Origin: Camellia lanceoleosa
Lineage: Eukaryota > Streptophyta > Magnoliopsida > Ericales > Theaceae
DNA length: 64,000 nt
NCBI GenBank assembly: GCA_025200525.1
Contig: CM045770.1
Coordinates: 134,320,200-134,384,199, forward strand
Reading direction: 5' to 3'
The notes under the pieces were generated by a model. It ran no database searches. It was not told the DNA's origin and was given only the letters and a program-made list of their open reading frames with translations. Positions 35,696 to 47,261 of this stretch are shown in pieces (within the stretch, counting starts at the first letter, position 1; every line of letters begins with the position of its first letter). The position numbers and the translations under genes are program-made.

Positions 35696-36955
35696 ATGTT
35701 TCTTGTGTTCCCAAAAAGCATTAGGAACATCACTACAAATTTCTGTATGGAATTCTTGTACAAGGGATTTAATTTTATTCTGTAAAGTAGATTGCTGTAA
35801 TCTTTGTTCTGTAGTTAGAAAATATATTTCTTTTTGCTAAAAATTAATTTGTTTTTCTTTGAAATTGACTTGATCTTTGATTTGATCTAATTCTTTTGTA
35901 TAAGTTTCTGCAATAAATTCAAAAATAATGTATTGATTATTTAAAGTTGTATGAATGCCAATAGAATCAATTTTGGTAATTGGGATTAATAAACACAGAA
36001 ATGGTGTCCCTAAGATAATTGCTTGAGACATATTTTTAATCAAAACAAATGAAGTTGGAAGACATAACCCTTGGTTACATATTAAAACTTCTGGAAGTTT
36101 GTAACTAATGTACAAAGAATTACCACTTGCACTGGTAAGTGATTGGGTAGTTTTTTGGAAGTATTTGGTAGGAATTAATCTTTCTTGAATACAATTCATG
36201 TCGGCATCGCTGTCTACAAGAGCAACAACATCTTTTATTATAAAATTAGGTTTTATAATGAAAATAATCCTGATATACCATTTTTGCAAAGTTACCTTGT
36301 TCATAAGGAGAAGATATTCAGGTTCATCTTTTTTAGTGCTGGATTTTGGTATTGTTATACCTTTATCTTTATTTTGCTGGTTAAGCTGATTATTAATTTT
36401 TTTAATATCAGCATTGATAGCTATATTTGTTGTTTGTAAATGCTTAATTTCTACTTTTAAAGCATTTACTTCCATCTTAAGATCCTGGATAGTTATTGGT
36501 TTTTCATTAGTTGTATTCTGGATTCTTTTGTAAAGTTCTTTCATACTGTAATGTTTAGGAGGAAGACCGATTTCTTTCTTCTTCTGTTGTTGATAACAAA
36601 GTTCTAGAAATTTTAATTTCATTTCTGGATTAGTTATCTGGTCAGCAATATTTAACATATTTAGCTCACTTTCTGTAAGAACATTGATACTAAGGCCACT
36701 AATATCAAGTCGATTCATTTCAACTATTGTTTTCCAATAGTTAGCTTCTTCTGAAATTTGATTATTATTATGTTTGCAGGAACAGATTTCTAGAGAGGAG
36801 TCAGATTTTGAGTCAGAGTTGGAAGAATATAAGGCAGCAAGTTCATCATTTGAACTTGAGCATATGCTGGAATCTTCAGAAAGCATCTGAAGGATTTGTT
36901 GCTGAATTTTATCGTCCAAAGCTAGTTCGTTTAATTTTTGTTGAATTTTAGCTTT
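35696..36955 (-). pseudogene. Endogenous caulimovirid protease region and protease-RT linker
   Basis: An open frame of 361 codons (36919-35837) that continues the CP frame. The first part is Gln/Lys-rich and helical (ITNPEMKLKFLELCYQQQKK; LKMEVNALKVEIKHLQTTNI looks like a coiled coil). The aspartic protease follows, with VALVDSDADMNCI at about 36190-36228: the DTGA/DSGA-type motif reads DSDA, so the conserved glycine is replaced. The C-terminal signature is AIILGTPFLCLLIPI. Beyond the stop at 35837, decayed linker codons leading toward RT are still readable to about 35695, where the sequence inverts. Confidence 0.82.
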
Positions 36956-38640
36956 GCAACGATTAGCATAATGTCTTGTTTGGCCACATTTAAAACGTTT
37001 AACTGTGGACTTATCTTTCTTTTTGTAAGAATTTTTTTGTTTGCCTTTAGATTTAGAAGGTTGTGGTTGCTCGACAATTTGTTTAGATGGTTTGTATTTT
37101 CTGAATTTTTTGGAATAATACTTTGAAGATTTTCCATATTTATGTTTTTTATTTTTATGTTTGGATGGATACTGGATTTTAGTGTCATAGGCAAATTGTT
37201 CACAAAATTCACCTAATTCATTATGACTTTGTTTCTTAATTTGATTCTATAATTTAAGATCATTACATAAAGCAAGACCTTCTTCTGTGACCAATCTTAT
37301 GAGTTGGCCATAGGTATATTTTGAATAGGGAATAGACATTTTGCTATGTTTATCCCGTAATGTTTTTGTAATTCTATCAGCAAAGAGAGTTGGAAGGCCA
37401 TCGATAAATTTGGTTTTCCAATGATCACTATTAGCGTCTGAACTTCTAACAACCCTCATCATAAAGACATCTTTATACCATCAAAAATGGGATAAAGAAG
37501 GGCATCTAAGATTCTGTAAAAGTTCTCTACTTCTATCTTTAATACCATCAGTAGAAGCACCAACAAAGTGATGTAAAATGGTATTGATAAGAGCGTAAAC
37601 TGCATCTTGTTCTGTTTGAACATTTCCTGTAATGGGTTCTGTAACCCTTTTATATGCACTTAAAATTTCAGTCTGTTGGGTTTTAGTGATGATGTTATCC
37701 CACCATCCTTTAAGGTTTCCTGTAAAACCATTGACCAAAATCTGGCGATTTCATGATCATCATTATCATTCTGCTTGCAAATTGTTGAATACATAATCAT
37801 TTCATGCAATAATTCAAATATCTGGTATTCAAAAAGACCATCTATATTCCATTCATAAATGGTTTTTCCATGATAAGATTTTTGTTTCTGGAGGAAATCT
37901 TCTTCATAAAGAATATCCATTGGAGTAGGTTTAGGGTAATAATACCTACTGGGTGCTGCTTTACAGGAGTTCCCATAATGCATTTTATTGATGGAAACTG
38001 GATGATTATCTTGAAAATTACTTTCAATTTCTGTAATTTGAGAAAGAGTAAGTTTTTGGTCTTCTTTATTATTCTAGAGATTTTGCCTGGATAACATATT
38101 AATTTGAGACACTGAGGATTCTCCTATCTTAAGAGTTTGTATTCTATTGATAAGAGTATCCATAAATTCTGTATCTTGTTTGGATGATTTAATTTTGAAT
38201 TTTGTCACATCCGAAGGTGGTTTTACAGTTATTGGAATTAAGTTTTCTAATTCTGGCTAGATAGTATAACTATCTTTAATTTGCATAACAGCTTCTTCAA
38301 ATCTAATAAATTGTTTTCCTGCTTTTTGGCAAAAAAGATTCATATAATTGTGCTGTTTGATTAAGCGTATAATATCATTAACCTGTAATTGTTCCTTTAA
38401 TCCTAGACGTTTTGGAGTTTCAACAAAGGCTGTAATAACTAGTGGTTTATTTGAACTTATAATTCCACTAGGCTTGAGTTCCAATGATTGGGGAGGTGGA
38501 TGGACAGAAGCAATACTTTGGCCATCTGTTGTTACACAAGTTTTCTGCATATTTTCAAGAACACTAATTTGTGATTCTGGAACCATTATATTTTCCTATA
38601 TACCATAAAGGAAAAGATTGAAGTTGCCGGTGTTAATCTA
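36956..38640 (-). pseudogene. Endogenous caulimovirid coat protein region with degenerate zinc knuckle
   Basis: Spread over several frames. From high to low coordinates there is an N-terminal spacer (VPESQISVLENMQK, 38586), then a helical capsid-like core (FTGNLKGWWDNI, 37735; YALINTILHHFVGASTDGIK, 37600; KFIDGLPTLFADRITKTLRD, 37415). A Lys-rich tail precedes a zinc knuckle at 36997-36956 that reads RFKCGQTRHYANRC, so the first Cys of C-x2-C-x4-H-x4-C is Arg. At least three frame changes and several stops are present. A capsid with a C-terminal knuckle is normal for the family. Confidence 0.78.
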
Positions 38641-39390
38641 GATGAGCATAATACTTATTTTAAGCTGTTGTAACTGTAATTCACTACGGTTTTCAAAATA
38701 CAATTTTCTAAATTCTCTGTATTTTTCCTGTAAAAAATCCTAGTTTAGGATTTTACGATTTTCACATCCTAGTGTAAAATCCATTAAATTTCAAAATTCA
38801 TATTGCTCGCTGTAGGGCTATAAGGCTTTCTGGATTCATAAACACCATATTGGATTCCCTGAACTACCGGATCTGTAGTATTGTCAGGGTTGGTGTCACT
38901 AGGAGGTCAGGAAGGCATTCCTTGTATGACTGACTCTATAGGTTATGAAATAGACTGTCTGGAAGACTCAGGTAGATCCACTCTGTAGGATAGAGCAGCT
39001 CTATAACTGGTACTTGACGTACTTCTGGACAATGGCCGATGTGGCCTCTTGAAGGTGAGGTATACATTACCGCCTTGAGTCTGTATGACATCATCCAATG
39101 ATTGTCCAATGATAGGTTTGGCTGGAATAGCATTGGGAATATGTCATCTTTCTGGAAAAGTAATATTCTGCCAAGGTATCATTTTTGGCACAACAACTTG
39201 ACTACTAAAAAGATTAGTGTCTATTAAGACAGTGTGTCCTAATTCACTCTATTTCCATATGTAAGGGTTTAAAGTTGTTAAAACCTTTAAATAAATTCTG
39301 GAAATAACTACAAACGGTGGTGATCCTGGAAGATACGTATAGCCATGGGATAACACCCTAAGTTCTAAAACTTTTGATAGATTAGTTCAG
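38641..39390 (-). pseudogene. Endogenous caulimovirid movement protein fragment, copy A
   Basis: C-terminal part of a 30K-type movement protein, recognised from LGHTVLIDTNLFSSQ and the tract with IPWQNITFPE. It is broken by frame changes here; copies B and C at 59914-60900 and 62671-63595 have longer open frames. Its upstream half is missing, and the + strand pseudokinase exon begins at that edge. Confidence 0.72.
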
Positions 39391-40357
39391 GATCAGTGGC
39401 ACTATTTTTCTAGTGGATGTACTTTGTTTGCGGAGGATTTGGTGAATGAACAAGGCAAGATGTTTGAAATAAGTATTGGCCATTTTAAAAATGCTATGGA
39501 TGCCAAGGGTCAACTTTATGAATTAAAGACTTTAAATAATGAACGCATCATAGATGTTCATTTTGTGCAGGGATCTAATATTATTATGGAAATGATTGGA
39601 GATAATTTGGAGACATGGCCCAACAATTATTATTGCACATGGAGTCAAAGGGGTAGCTGGTGGCACTTCATTAAAGATCATTTTATTGAATTATTTTGGT
39701 AAATATTAATTTGGCTATTTTGTTTATGTTTAAATTAATTAATTATTATTGTTTATTACTTAATGTTTTTTCTTTGTCGCAGGGATGTTATCTTTGGACT
39801 CCAGTATTTGTACACTAGGAACCCTTCGGTATCCTACTATTGTGGGAGGTCGGAAAGCAGCGTTTCTATCATCAAGAATCATCCGAAATTATTATGTGTT
39901 GCTAAAGCTAAAAGTTCACAAGGTATATGTTTTTCAAATTTAAAATATATATATTGAATGTTGGTAATGTTGTTTGGTGTTGTAGAATTCAAAAGGGAAA
40001 CCAAAAACGACTTGGTTGCTTTGAGGAGAATCATGGTTCGAGTTTTGTTGTTTCCATTAAAACGGAATGGCAACGAACAAGATGTCAACGAATAAGATGT
40101 CGACGAATAGTTGAAAAAGAAAAAGGTTTCCCTACCCTTTAAATGTTTCATTGAAAATTTGTCGACAACGGAACTCGTGTGAGTTAATTAAGTATTTTGT
40201 GGTTTATAATAGTTTTTTTTTTGTCATTTAAAAAAAATGACAATGCATAGCTAATTTAATTTCTCATTTGTTTTGCAATTGGGGTATTCATCTAGACTGG
40301 ATATTAAATGACCCTGCATTTTATACCCCTTCTCAGAAGCTGCATTTTATAGATGGT
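39391..40357 (+). pseudogene. Pseudokinase-KEN (IRE1/RNase L-like) gene fragment, copy A, exons 1-4 start
   Basis: Four exons by my model: about 39391-39698, 39783-39922, 39986-40178 and from 40279. They have GT donors, and the exon 2 and 3 acceptors are AG. The exon 4 acceptor reads AA. Exon 1 gives an N-lobe-like piece; exon 2 gives DVIFGLQYLYTRN, like helix E of kinases, then a catalytic-loop position without HRD and a DFG position reading LLCVAK. Exon 3 has two stops (40093-40095 and 40108-40110). Exon 4 is cut after HFIDG by the retrotransposon and continues at 58945. The kinase/KEN reading is by motif order only, without a database search; the 5' end of the gene is absent. Confidence 0.6.
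40353..40357. other. 5 bp target site duplication ATGGT (left)
   Basis: ATGGT precedes TGTAGACGCC here and follows GTGTCTACA at 58940-58944. Removing the element and one ATGGT restores the continuity seen in copy B (exon 4 across about 61895). Confidence 0.95.
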
Positions 40358-43300
40358 TGTAGACGCCCCCCGAACGCCCCGGGAGGGTTAGGTCCCGTTT
40401 CGTTCGTATTGGGGTCACTACAGTTCGGACTCGATTTGTGTCGGTTCTAAATCTGAAACAAAGAGTCTAAATCCGGCAAATCGTTTTGAAGAAAAACAGA
40501 TTTTGAAAAGTAGTGCCAAACATGGACTGCTTTGCCAGATTACAGAGTCGCCACCTAAATATTTTAAAATGGGAAATTTAGGAAACCCTGACTCGGTGCC
40601 GAAGGCCACATGTCCGTCATCACCAAAGTGGTCTTGGCTCGGGAGCTTGGGTACGATCGGGGAAGGTCAGCTATGAGCACCCCCTTTCGCCCGGTCCGAA
40701 GACCAGCCTCTACTAACCGTGATATCCGTTTTTGAAAACATTACGTGCTCTTATTCCAATTATTAGCCTAGAATTACTATGTTATGCGCGCAGCAAACAA
40801 GTATAGACTAGATTGCCTAATTTGGAAATAAACATTGCATATCCGTTCGTTTTGGAAATGCTTTGGAATTTGCTACTCGCAAGTAGGCTAAAACACGGAT
40901 TTCAATGAGTTTTCCAACTCAAGCAATCCAACCTTCACCCACAGGCATTCAAACAGTTTATCTCATATATGCACTTAGCCGCATGGTAAGCATACTGTTA
41001 TGGCAACATTCACACGCATGTGGTATGCTAAAGCCTAAATACTTACATTGTACTCCGTGCCAAAACAAGAAACTAGTTAGCAGACATGCATGTCCCTAGG
41101 TCATGTTAAGTGGCTAATGCAACACAAGCAAAGATGCAATTTAGAGTAGGCTCGGCTAACCCTAAAGATGGCATGTGAAATGCACTTTATTCGATGCACG
41201 TATTCAATTTGGAAATTGAAGTACAATGCAGTTTGTATGATGTACCGAGCCCGATGCATGTTAACAAATGCATGGATGCACGCATGCATAGCACAAGGTA
41301 TGCTAATTTAAACGTGCCCTAATCTACCATCATAAGCAGGTAAATAAAAGGGAAGAAAGAAATGGGGGTTGGAAGACATGCACACACCCACGCACACTTA
41401 TTACAATTATGCCCTCGCTCGGAGGGACCAAAAGAATAATACAAATAATTAACTACACAAGCTAATTAAATATTACAAATTAATTAAATTAACAAATTAA
41501 TTAATCTAAGGAAAAAAAAAGTAAACCGCCTCGGGGCGGGGGCTCAATGCATGCACGCTTGGATTCCGCTCGGAATTGCACTGCCATGCCTTAGATTGCC
41601 TCTGTTTTCCCTGCTTTGCTCCTCTGAAAACTGCCAAAGTCTCAGAACCACTTCTAAAGGCACTGGGGGGCATCACCGGCTGAGGGGAAACACCACCGGC
41701 ACAAAATTCATCCATCGGTCATCTATAGACTGCCGGTCGACACTAAACACTGCCGGCCGGCACTGAATTCCTGCAGGACCTGCAACTCACAGCAGCAGAG
41801 GGCAAAACTTGCATGGCAGCTCAATTCAAGCAATGTATGCACTAAACACATTCCTTATCATGCTAATGACTCAAAGGAAGATGTGCCTTGATTCTCGGAC
41901 CACCAATCACGCATTTCCATGCATGATGGCCCAAAGAACCAAGTATGCAACTTTAATTTCAAATGCATGCAATGCAAACAAGCACATAAGGGTGCCAAAC
42001 CTCCATCATACTTCACTTCAAGAGGCTTAGCATGCATGCCAATATGATGCAGTCCTAGACATGTCAACTAGTATGCAAAATGGGCAATGCAAGCAAGCAA
42101 AACATGCTAGGTGCACAACCTAAGCAAGGAAGCATATGAACTAAGCAAGGGGGTGGACTCAAACATGGATTAGGCAGCTCCAAATAGGCCTAAAACCATT
42201 GGCCGAAATGCAAAATCTTGAGGGCCAAACACACATGCACACATGCACAAGTCAAGGCACCAACACTTAAGCATAATAAACAACATTCAAGCACACTCGA
42301 AATGAGTTAAACATGGACTACTAGCATGCATAAAAAGCTCTAAAAATCATGCAAAACATGATGCCAAATCATGCAACAAAGCAAGCTAAACATGCGACAA
42401 ATGGCCCAAGTCTTCAAAGCAAGTCTATGAGGTATTAAACCACACCTAGTATAATCACACATGGCAATACTTAACCAACTAAAAAGAGAGTTTTAACACA
42501 TAAAACTAAGCCCAAAAGACTACTTAGATGGCATCTAAGAGGCTAGAATCCAAAGGCATGCAACATGACCAAAACATGGAGCATTCAACACACGCTTTTA
42601 AAGCATTAAAGAGGCAACTAAGGCAAGCATACAAGCACACCAAAGGGACTGAAATAGCATGTTAAATGGTTCCAAACCATCGAAAATAAAGCAAGCAAGA
42701 CATGCTACACTCTCATGCTCTTAAAGCCAACAAGCCAAATGCAAAGGAGCTATGTTAAGCATGCTAAAATCAAACCAAATAACTATGGTCAGACCTAAAA
42801 CATGTTAAAATAAGCATACAAGCTTCATGGATCTGGGCCTAAAGCATGCTCAAACTAGGGCTAACAACCTAGGCATGTTAAGGGACTAAAGAGGCATTAC
42901 AAAGTAACCATGCAAAACATGCAAGGAGTACTAAAACCAACACTTAGCAATGTCATATTAGGGCATAATAAACATAAAATGCAGCCAAGACATGCTCTTC
43001 AAACATTCAAAACTAAGCTCCCTTAAGAGGCCAAATTTTACCCTTTTCAAGGACATCAAGGAGAGGGGGTGGCCCTCTCCTTCTTAGGACTTTAAGGCAT
43101 CATCTACACCACTGAAATCCCTCAAGATTTCAGTGGTGAAGAGACCCAAACACCAAAATCCCGGAGCTCAACAAAATAGCACAAAAATGAGGCCTTTCAA
43201 GGCCTAAGAGGGGCCAAACTTCCCCAAAGCACAAAGTACCCTTAATAAACTATCAAGAGGACTAAAAAATAGAACTTTTTTATATTGAACACCAAGCACA

Positions 43301-44093
43301 AAAATAGTTCAAAGATAGGTCAAAATGGAGTGCAAGAATGGGGTAAATAAAGTAAGTTTCTCACCCTTGTTGACCCTCTTCGCAAATGTTGAATTTGTTG
43401 CTTCCTTGAGCCCCAAACCAGTCAAGAACACTAAGAATAACCTCTTGGGACCTCAGTAGCCAAGGGAAGGTGAAACACTAGGTGTTGATGTGCAATAGTA
43501 AGACACAAACACCTAGTCACACAAACAAGAGAGAGAAAGAGAGATAGAATAGATATAGGATTCAAACCCTAAAACCAGAGCTTCTTCTCACCTTTCTCTC
43601 CCTAAAATGTCTAACCCTTCTAACCCTTGAGCCAAGAGAGCAAGAGTTATGTTATAGGCAACAAAACTTACAAGTTAAGTCACCAAGAAGCTCATCCCTC
43701 CATACACGTGTATGGGGGGGAAACAAAATCTACAAAGGCTGAAAATATCTCCAAAACCAGCTGAAAAGTGATCGGCAGGGCAAAATGGTCATTTTGCCAA
43801 AAGGAGTGCCAACCGGCACAACATAGTGCCGATGGAAACAATCACCAGCCGGTGGCCTCTAGCCACTGCCGGTGGTGTGTGGGGATGCCTCAGAAGGCAT
43901 TCCCTGCCCCTCAAAGGCAAAGCACAAGTGTTTGGTGCAAAACCAGACACAAAACGGTTAAGTTTGGAGGTCCTGAGGCGCGTGGCCAGTCGAGGACTCC
44001 GGGAACTCCAAACAAACACAAACATGGATAATCACCGAGTGTTCAAGCGGTGACGTCCAAGTCTTGAGGACGGTCAAAAATGGGGTGTCTATA
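40358..44093 (-). repeat. 3' LTR of the 18.6 kb element
   Basis: 3736 bp. The outer edge is TGTAGACGCC and the inner edge is GGTGTCTATA, where the 5' LTR has TACA. Relative to 55182-58939 it lacks about 20 bp near 41698 (a deletion between CCACCGG repeats) and has scattered substitutions. Confidence 0.95.
43059..43138 (-). promoter_or_regulatory. Twin conserved hairpins in the LTR (3' LTR copy)
   Basis: AAGGAGAGGG...CCCTCTCCTT (43059-43082) and CACCACTGAAATC...GATTTCAGTGGTG (43107-43138). The second stem is 13 bp with a short loop. The equivalent in the 5' LTR is at 57901-57922 and 57949-57980. Confidence 0.7.
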
Positions 44094-44109
44094 GTTGCCT
44101 CTCTTTGAC
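44094..44109 (-). other. Polypurine tract of the 18.6 kb element
   Basis: The reverse complement reads GTCAAAGAGAGGCAAC next to the 3' LTR. This fixes the orientation, together with the PBS at the other end. Confidence 0.85.
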
Positions 44110-46755
44110 AGAACTCGGAAGTCATAACAATGACGGGAGTGAATGTCAAAGCCCAGAGACGACCCATTTTTGACAAGGCCGAAGACTTGGACAAACATGC
44201 AAGACAAAACAAGGTATGCGCCCGAAGGCAGGGGCAAAATGCAAGACGATGCAAGAAGCCAAGCATAACTTATGATCATGCAAAGAAAGCTGTAATGAAG
44301 CACACATGCAACAGTTATAAACTAGCAAATGCCAATCTACACTACAATGCAGAAAGGATGTAAGAGAATTATGCAATTCTCAAAACGTCTCATACGGAGG
44401 ATACAATACCTGTGCAGCTCGTCCGGTTGCACCAGCCTCAAATGAGCCGTACATACAATATCGTGCCTGCAAAGAAAGTAAAATCAGCAGGTATAATATT
44501 GTTAGCAATATGCATGACAATGCAATATGAATGCAAGATGATATGCATTATACACAAAACTAAGTATAAACAATGCAAATGATAATGCAATGCAATTGAA
44601 ACAATGCAAACTAAATGCAGAGCAATCGAATCATGATTCAATCATGAGCGATTCGAAACCACACATATGTCAAATAGATTGATGGAAGTAACGAGTCCGT
44701 CTACCATAGAACGATGTCTGAACTATGAGTGATGTAGACGGACACAAGAACAAGTATTGGGTGGATTGACATGAGTGGGGTGACAACCCGCTGAGGAAAG
44801 AACAATGATCCTAATGCCGGATGCAATAATTACACTACAATGTAATATGTGATTATGGCGCGCGGGCCAAACCGTATCTCGCTTAGGAAGGGCATGCACA
44901 CATACAAGCCATGTCTAACATAGAAAAGGTGCCGCAACCTCAAACCAAGTTCATCAAGGAATAGGCGCGATGCACATGAACCATGCTTTGACGTGAAAAG
45001 TAAGGGCACATACCAGACCAAGCTCAACAAGAAAAGGCGCAAGCCATAGATGGAAGATGATGCAGTGAATGCATGCAACTACAATGCAATAGAAATGGAT
45101 ATTTACAGAAAATGCATGACATATGCATTATACTACAATGATGATGCATGACGCATGCATGTGTTTTTTTTTTGAATGTTTTTTTTGAAATGCATGACAT
45201 ATGCAATATTTACAATGATGCATGACAATGCACGTGTTTTTTTTGTTTTTTTTGAATTTTTGAAATGCATGATATATGCAATAGTATTAATGATGCATGA
45301 CAATGCAGTATGATGCAATGGCTGCGATTGCAGTTTTCCCTATTCTCCCAACAGGGCGATATACTAGGTTGGTTCAGTATCCAGAATTGAGGCGTAAACA
45401 CGCCGCCTCAACCTATGGGGCTTCCATACAGATTTCAAGCTGAGGGTACACCCCCTGGGTATTTAAACCAGACTTTAGTCTCGGAAATTCCGAACCTTTA
45501 TGTTCTAGGCATAAGCCATTCAAACTCTAGTTTTCACCGTCCCCATTGGTCTCCTAGGAACTCACCGCAAACACAGACAGGTGGCTTTACCAGACCACCG
45601 AAAGTTGTTCGGGCACGACAAACACCGAAGGAATTGCACCTTCAGAGGATTTAAGGTCTCCTAGACCGTATGCAAAATGTATGCATGACAATGCACGTTT
45701 TTTTTTGAAATGCTGCAGCAGCGGCTTCTGAATGCACGGCGATTATGCGTGCCAAAGGTTTTGCACCTTCGAAGGATTTAAGGTCTCCTAGACCGTACGT
45801 GTTTAAGGTCTCGCCAGACCGGTGGGGCATTGCATGAATTGAGATGCGGTGCACATGACAGTGCGATGTGTAGGATAGCGTGATGCGATGCATGCCAAAT
45901 GCAATGAGATGCGCAAAATAGCGCGATGCGTTAGACAACGCGAGTGCACAAGACAGTGCGATACGATGCATGCCAAATGCAATATGATGCGCAAGATAGC
46001 GCCGAAGGTCTTGCACCTCCCGAGGATTTAAGGCCTCCTAGACCGTGCGTGTTTAAGGTCTCACCAGACCCGGGGGTGCATGGTTTCAAAATGCGTGGCA
46101 ATGCGTGGCTGTTGAGATGATGATACACGACAATGCATGCGCCAAAGGTTTTGCACCTTCGAAGGATTTAAGGTCTCCTAGACCGTACGTGTTTAAGGTC
46201 TCGCCAAACCGGGATGAAAACAATGAGGTGCGCGAAATAGCGCGATGGAATGCAAAATGCAAAACGAAATGCAAATGAAATGCAAAGTGAGGCACGCGTA
46301 CCTCGAGATGCAATGGAAATGCAAAATGAGGCACACGTACCTCATTGAATGGAAAACGAAATGCAAAACAAGGCACGCGTACCTCGAGATGCAATGGAAA
46401 TGCAAAATGAGGCACACGTACCTCATTGAATGGAAAATGAAATGCAAATATGGCACGCATGCCACATGAAAATGCAAAACGGTGCAAGTCGCAAGGGACG
46501 TGCAAGATGGCGCGATGCGACGCACCGGACAACGTGATGGATGCATGCAACGCTCACGGGGCAACTTTTGAATCTTGTAAAAGACAAAGGATACAAAAGG
46601 ATACAATCTTTGCTTGAATCTGGGTGCCACGCACAGAAGACACGGTCCGAGGTCAAAACGGAGGCCGGTTGAGCGTCGGGGATGCATTTTCTTGCACTTT
46701 CTTGAGCTATGAAGACCAGAAACTGTTCACAGGGCCTAAACAAGGTGGTGGGAAC
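44110..46755. other. Non-coding 3' internal region with structured repeat arrays
   Basis: Carries no credible protein. Contents: CATGCA/ATGCAA-rich DNA; at 45100-45310 about three copies of a roughly 60-80 bp unit (TGATGCATGACAATGCA plus a T8 run). At 45640-46215 there are four copies of a block with GGATTTAAGGTCTCCTAGAC and GTTTAAGGTCTCGCCAGACC. At 46265-46460 there are two copies of a unit of about 85 bp with CACGCGTACCTC and CACACGTACCTCATT. Many units fold as short hairpins (GGTCT...AGACC; AATGAGG...CCTCATT). Confidence 0.7.
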
Positions 46756-46915
46756 GCCACCGGCTGGACTAGGTGGCCACCGGCTGGCCACCGGCTGCAG
46801 AAAAGTCCCACCGGCACAATATTGTGCCGACCGGTACCAAATAGTGCCGACCGGCCAAAAGTTGCTAATCGGGGACAGTTTTGACATTTCACCTCGGGTC
46901 TTTTAAAATAGGGTT
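46756..46915 (+). promoter_or_regulatory. Candidate promoter of the antisense PMD gene
   Basis: A GGCCACCGGC/GCCGACCGG array (46756-46866) is followed by the TATA-like TTTTAAAATAGGG at about 46903 and a pyrimidine-rich leader. The ATG is at 47262. This mirrors the LTR promoter of the left element (array 4333-4425, TATA 4531). It is inferred from layout. Confidence 0.45.
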
Positions 46916-47261
46916 TTAAACCCTATTTCCTCACTTCCCCACCACCGAAAAACTTCTCCCTCTCTCTCTAGAGTCTCTTTTCCTCCTCATTCGCTCATTT
47001 CTTTGAGTTTTCGCGCCATTTTAAATCGTCCAGGTCGCGAAGTTCACCGCATTTCGGACATTTTCGACCGATCGAAATTTCATTTCGGCACTCCTTTTGC
47101 TATTTCCACTTTTTCGGGACTTGTTCCCCTCGATTTCCTCTTCATTTCCGTGTCTTTCCATCTCCCGGCCTTCCCGGTCATTTTCGGCCCGCTCGGGGTT
47201 GACTTTTCTGGTTGACTCTTCACATTCCGGCTCTTCTGGCCATTTTCTCACTACCATTGCC

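Larger units (their letters stand above)
34675..39390. mobile_element. Rearranged endogenous pararetrovirus (caulimovirid) segment A
   Basis: Fragments of a caulimovirid polyprotein in two orientations. RT lies on + (34679-35695, two partial copies). On the minus strand, reading from 39390 down, come movement protein, coat protein with zinc knuckle, protease and the protease-RT linker, ending near 35695. The two parts meet tail to tail, and no RNase H, LTR or integrase is present. All frames carry stops or frameshifts. Genus is not assigned. Integrated caulimovirids are common relics in plant genomes and are normally defective, as here. Confidence 0.85.

Noticed and set aside
39424..39702. 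Viral transactivator or coat protein as an alternative for the + strand exons next to the movement protein
   Set aside because: The + strand segments have clear intron borders with exon phases that join correctly, and helix-E and KEN-like motifs in kinase order. Not fully excluded; a profile search would decide.
45415..45654. 79-codon + strand ORF before the repeat arrays
   Set aside because: No recognisable domain, lies in a non-coding repeat compartment, and no counterpart was found in the left element.
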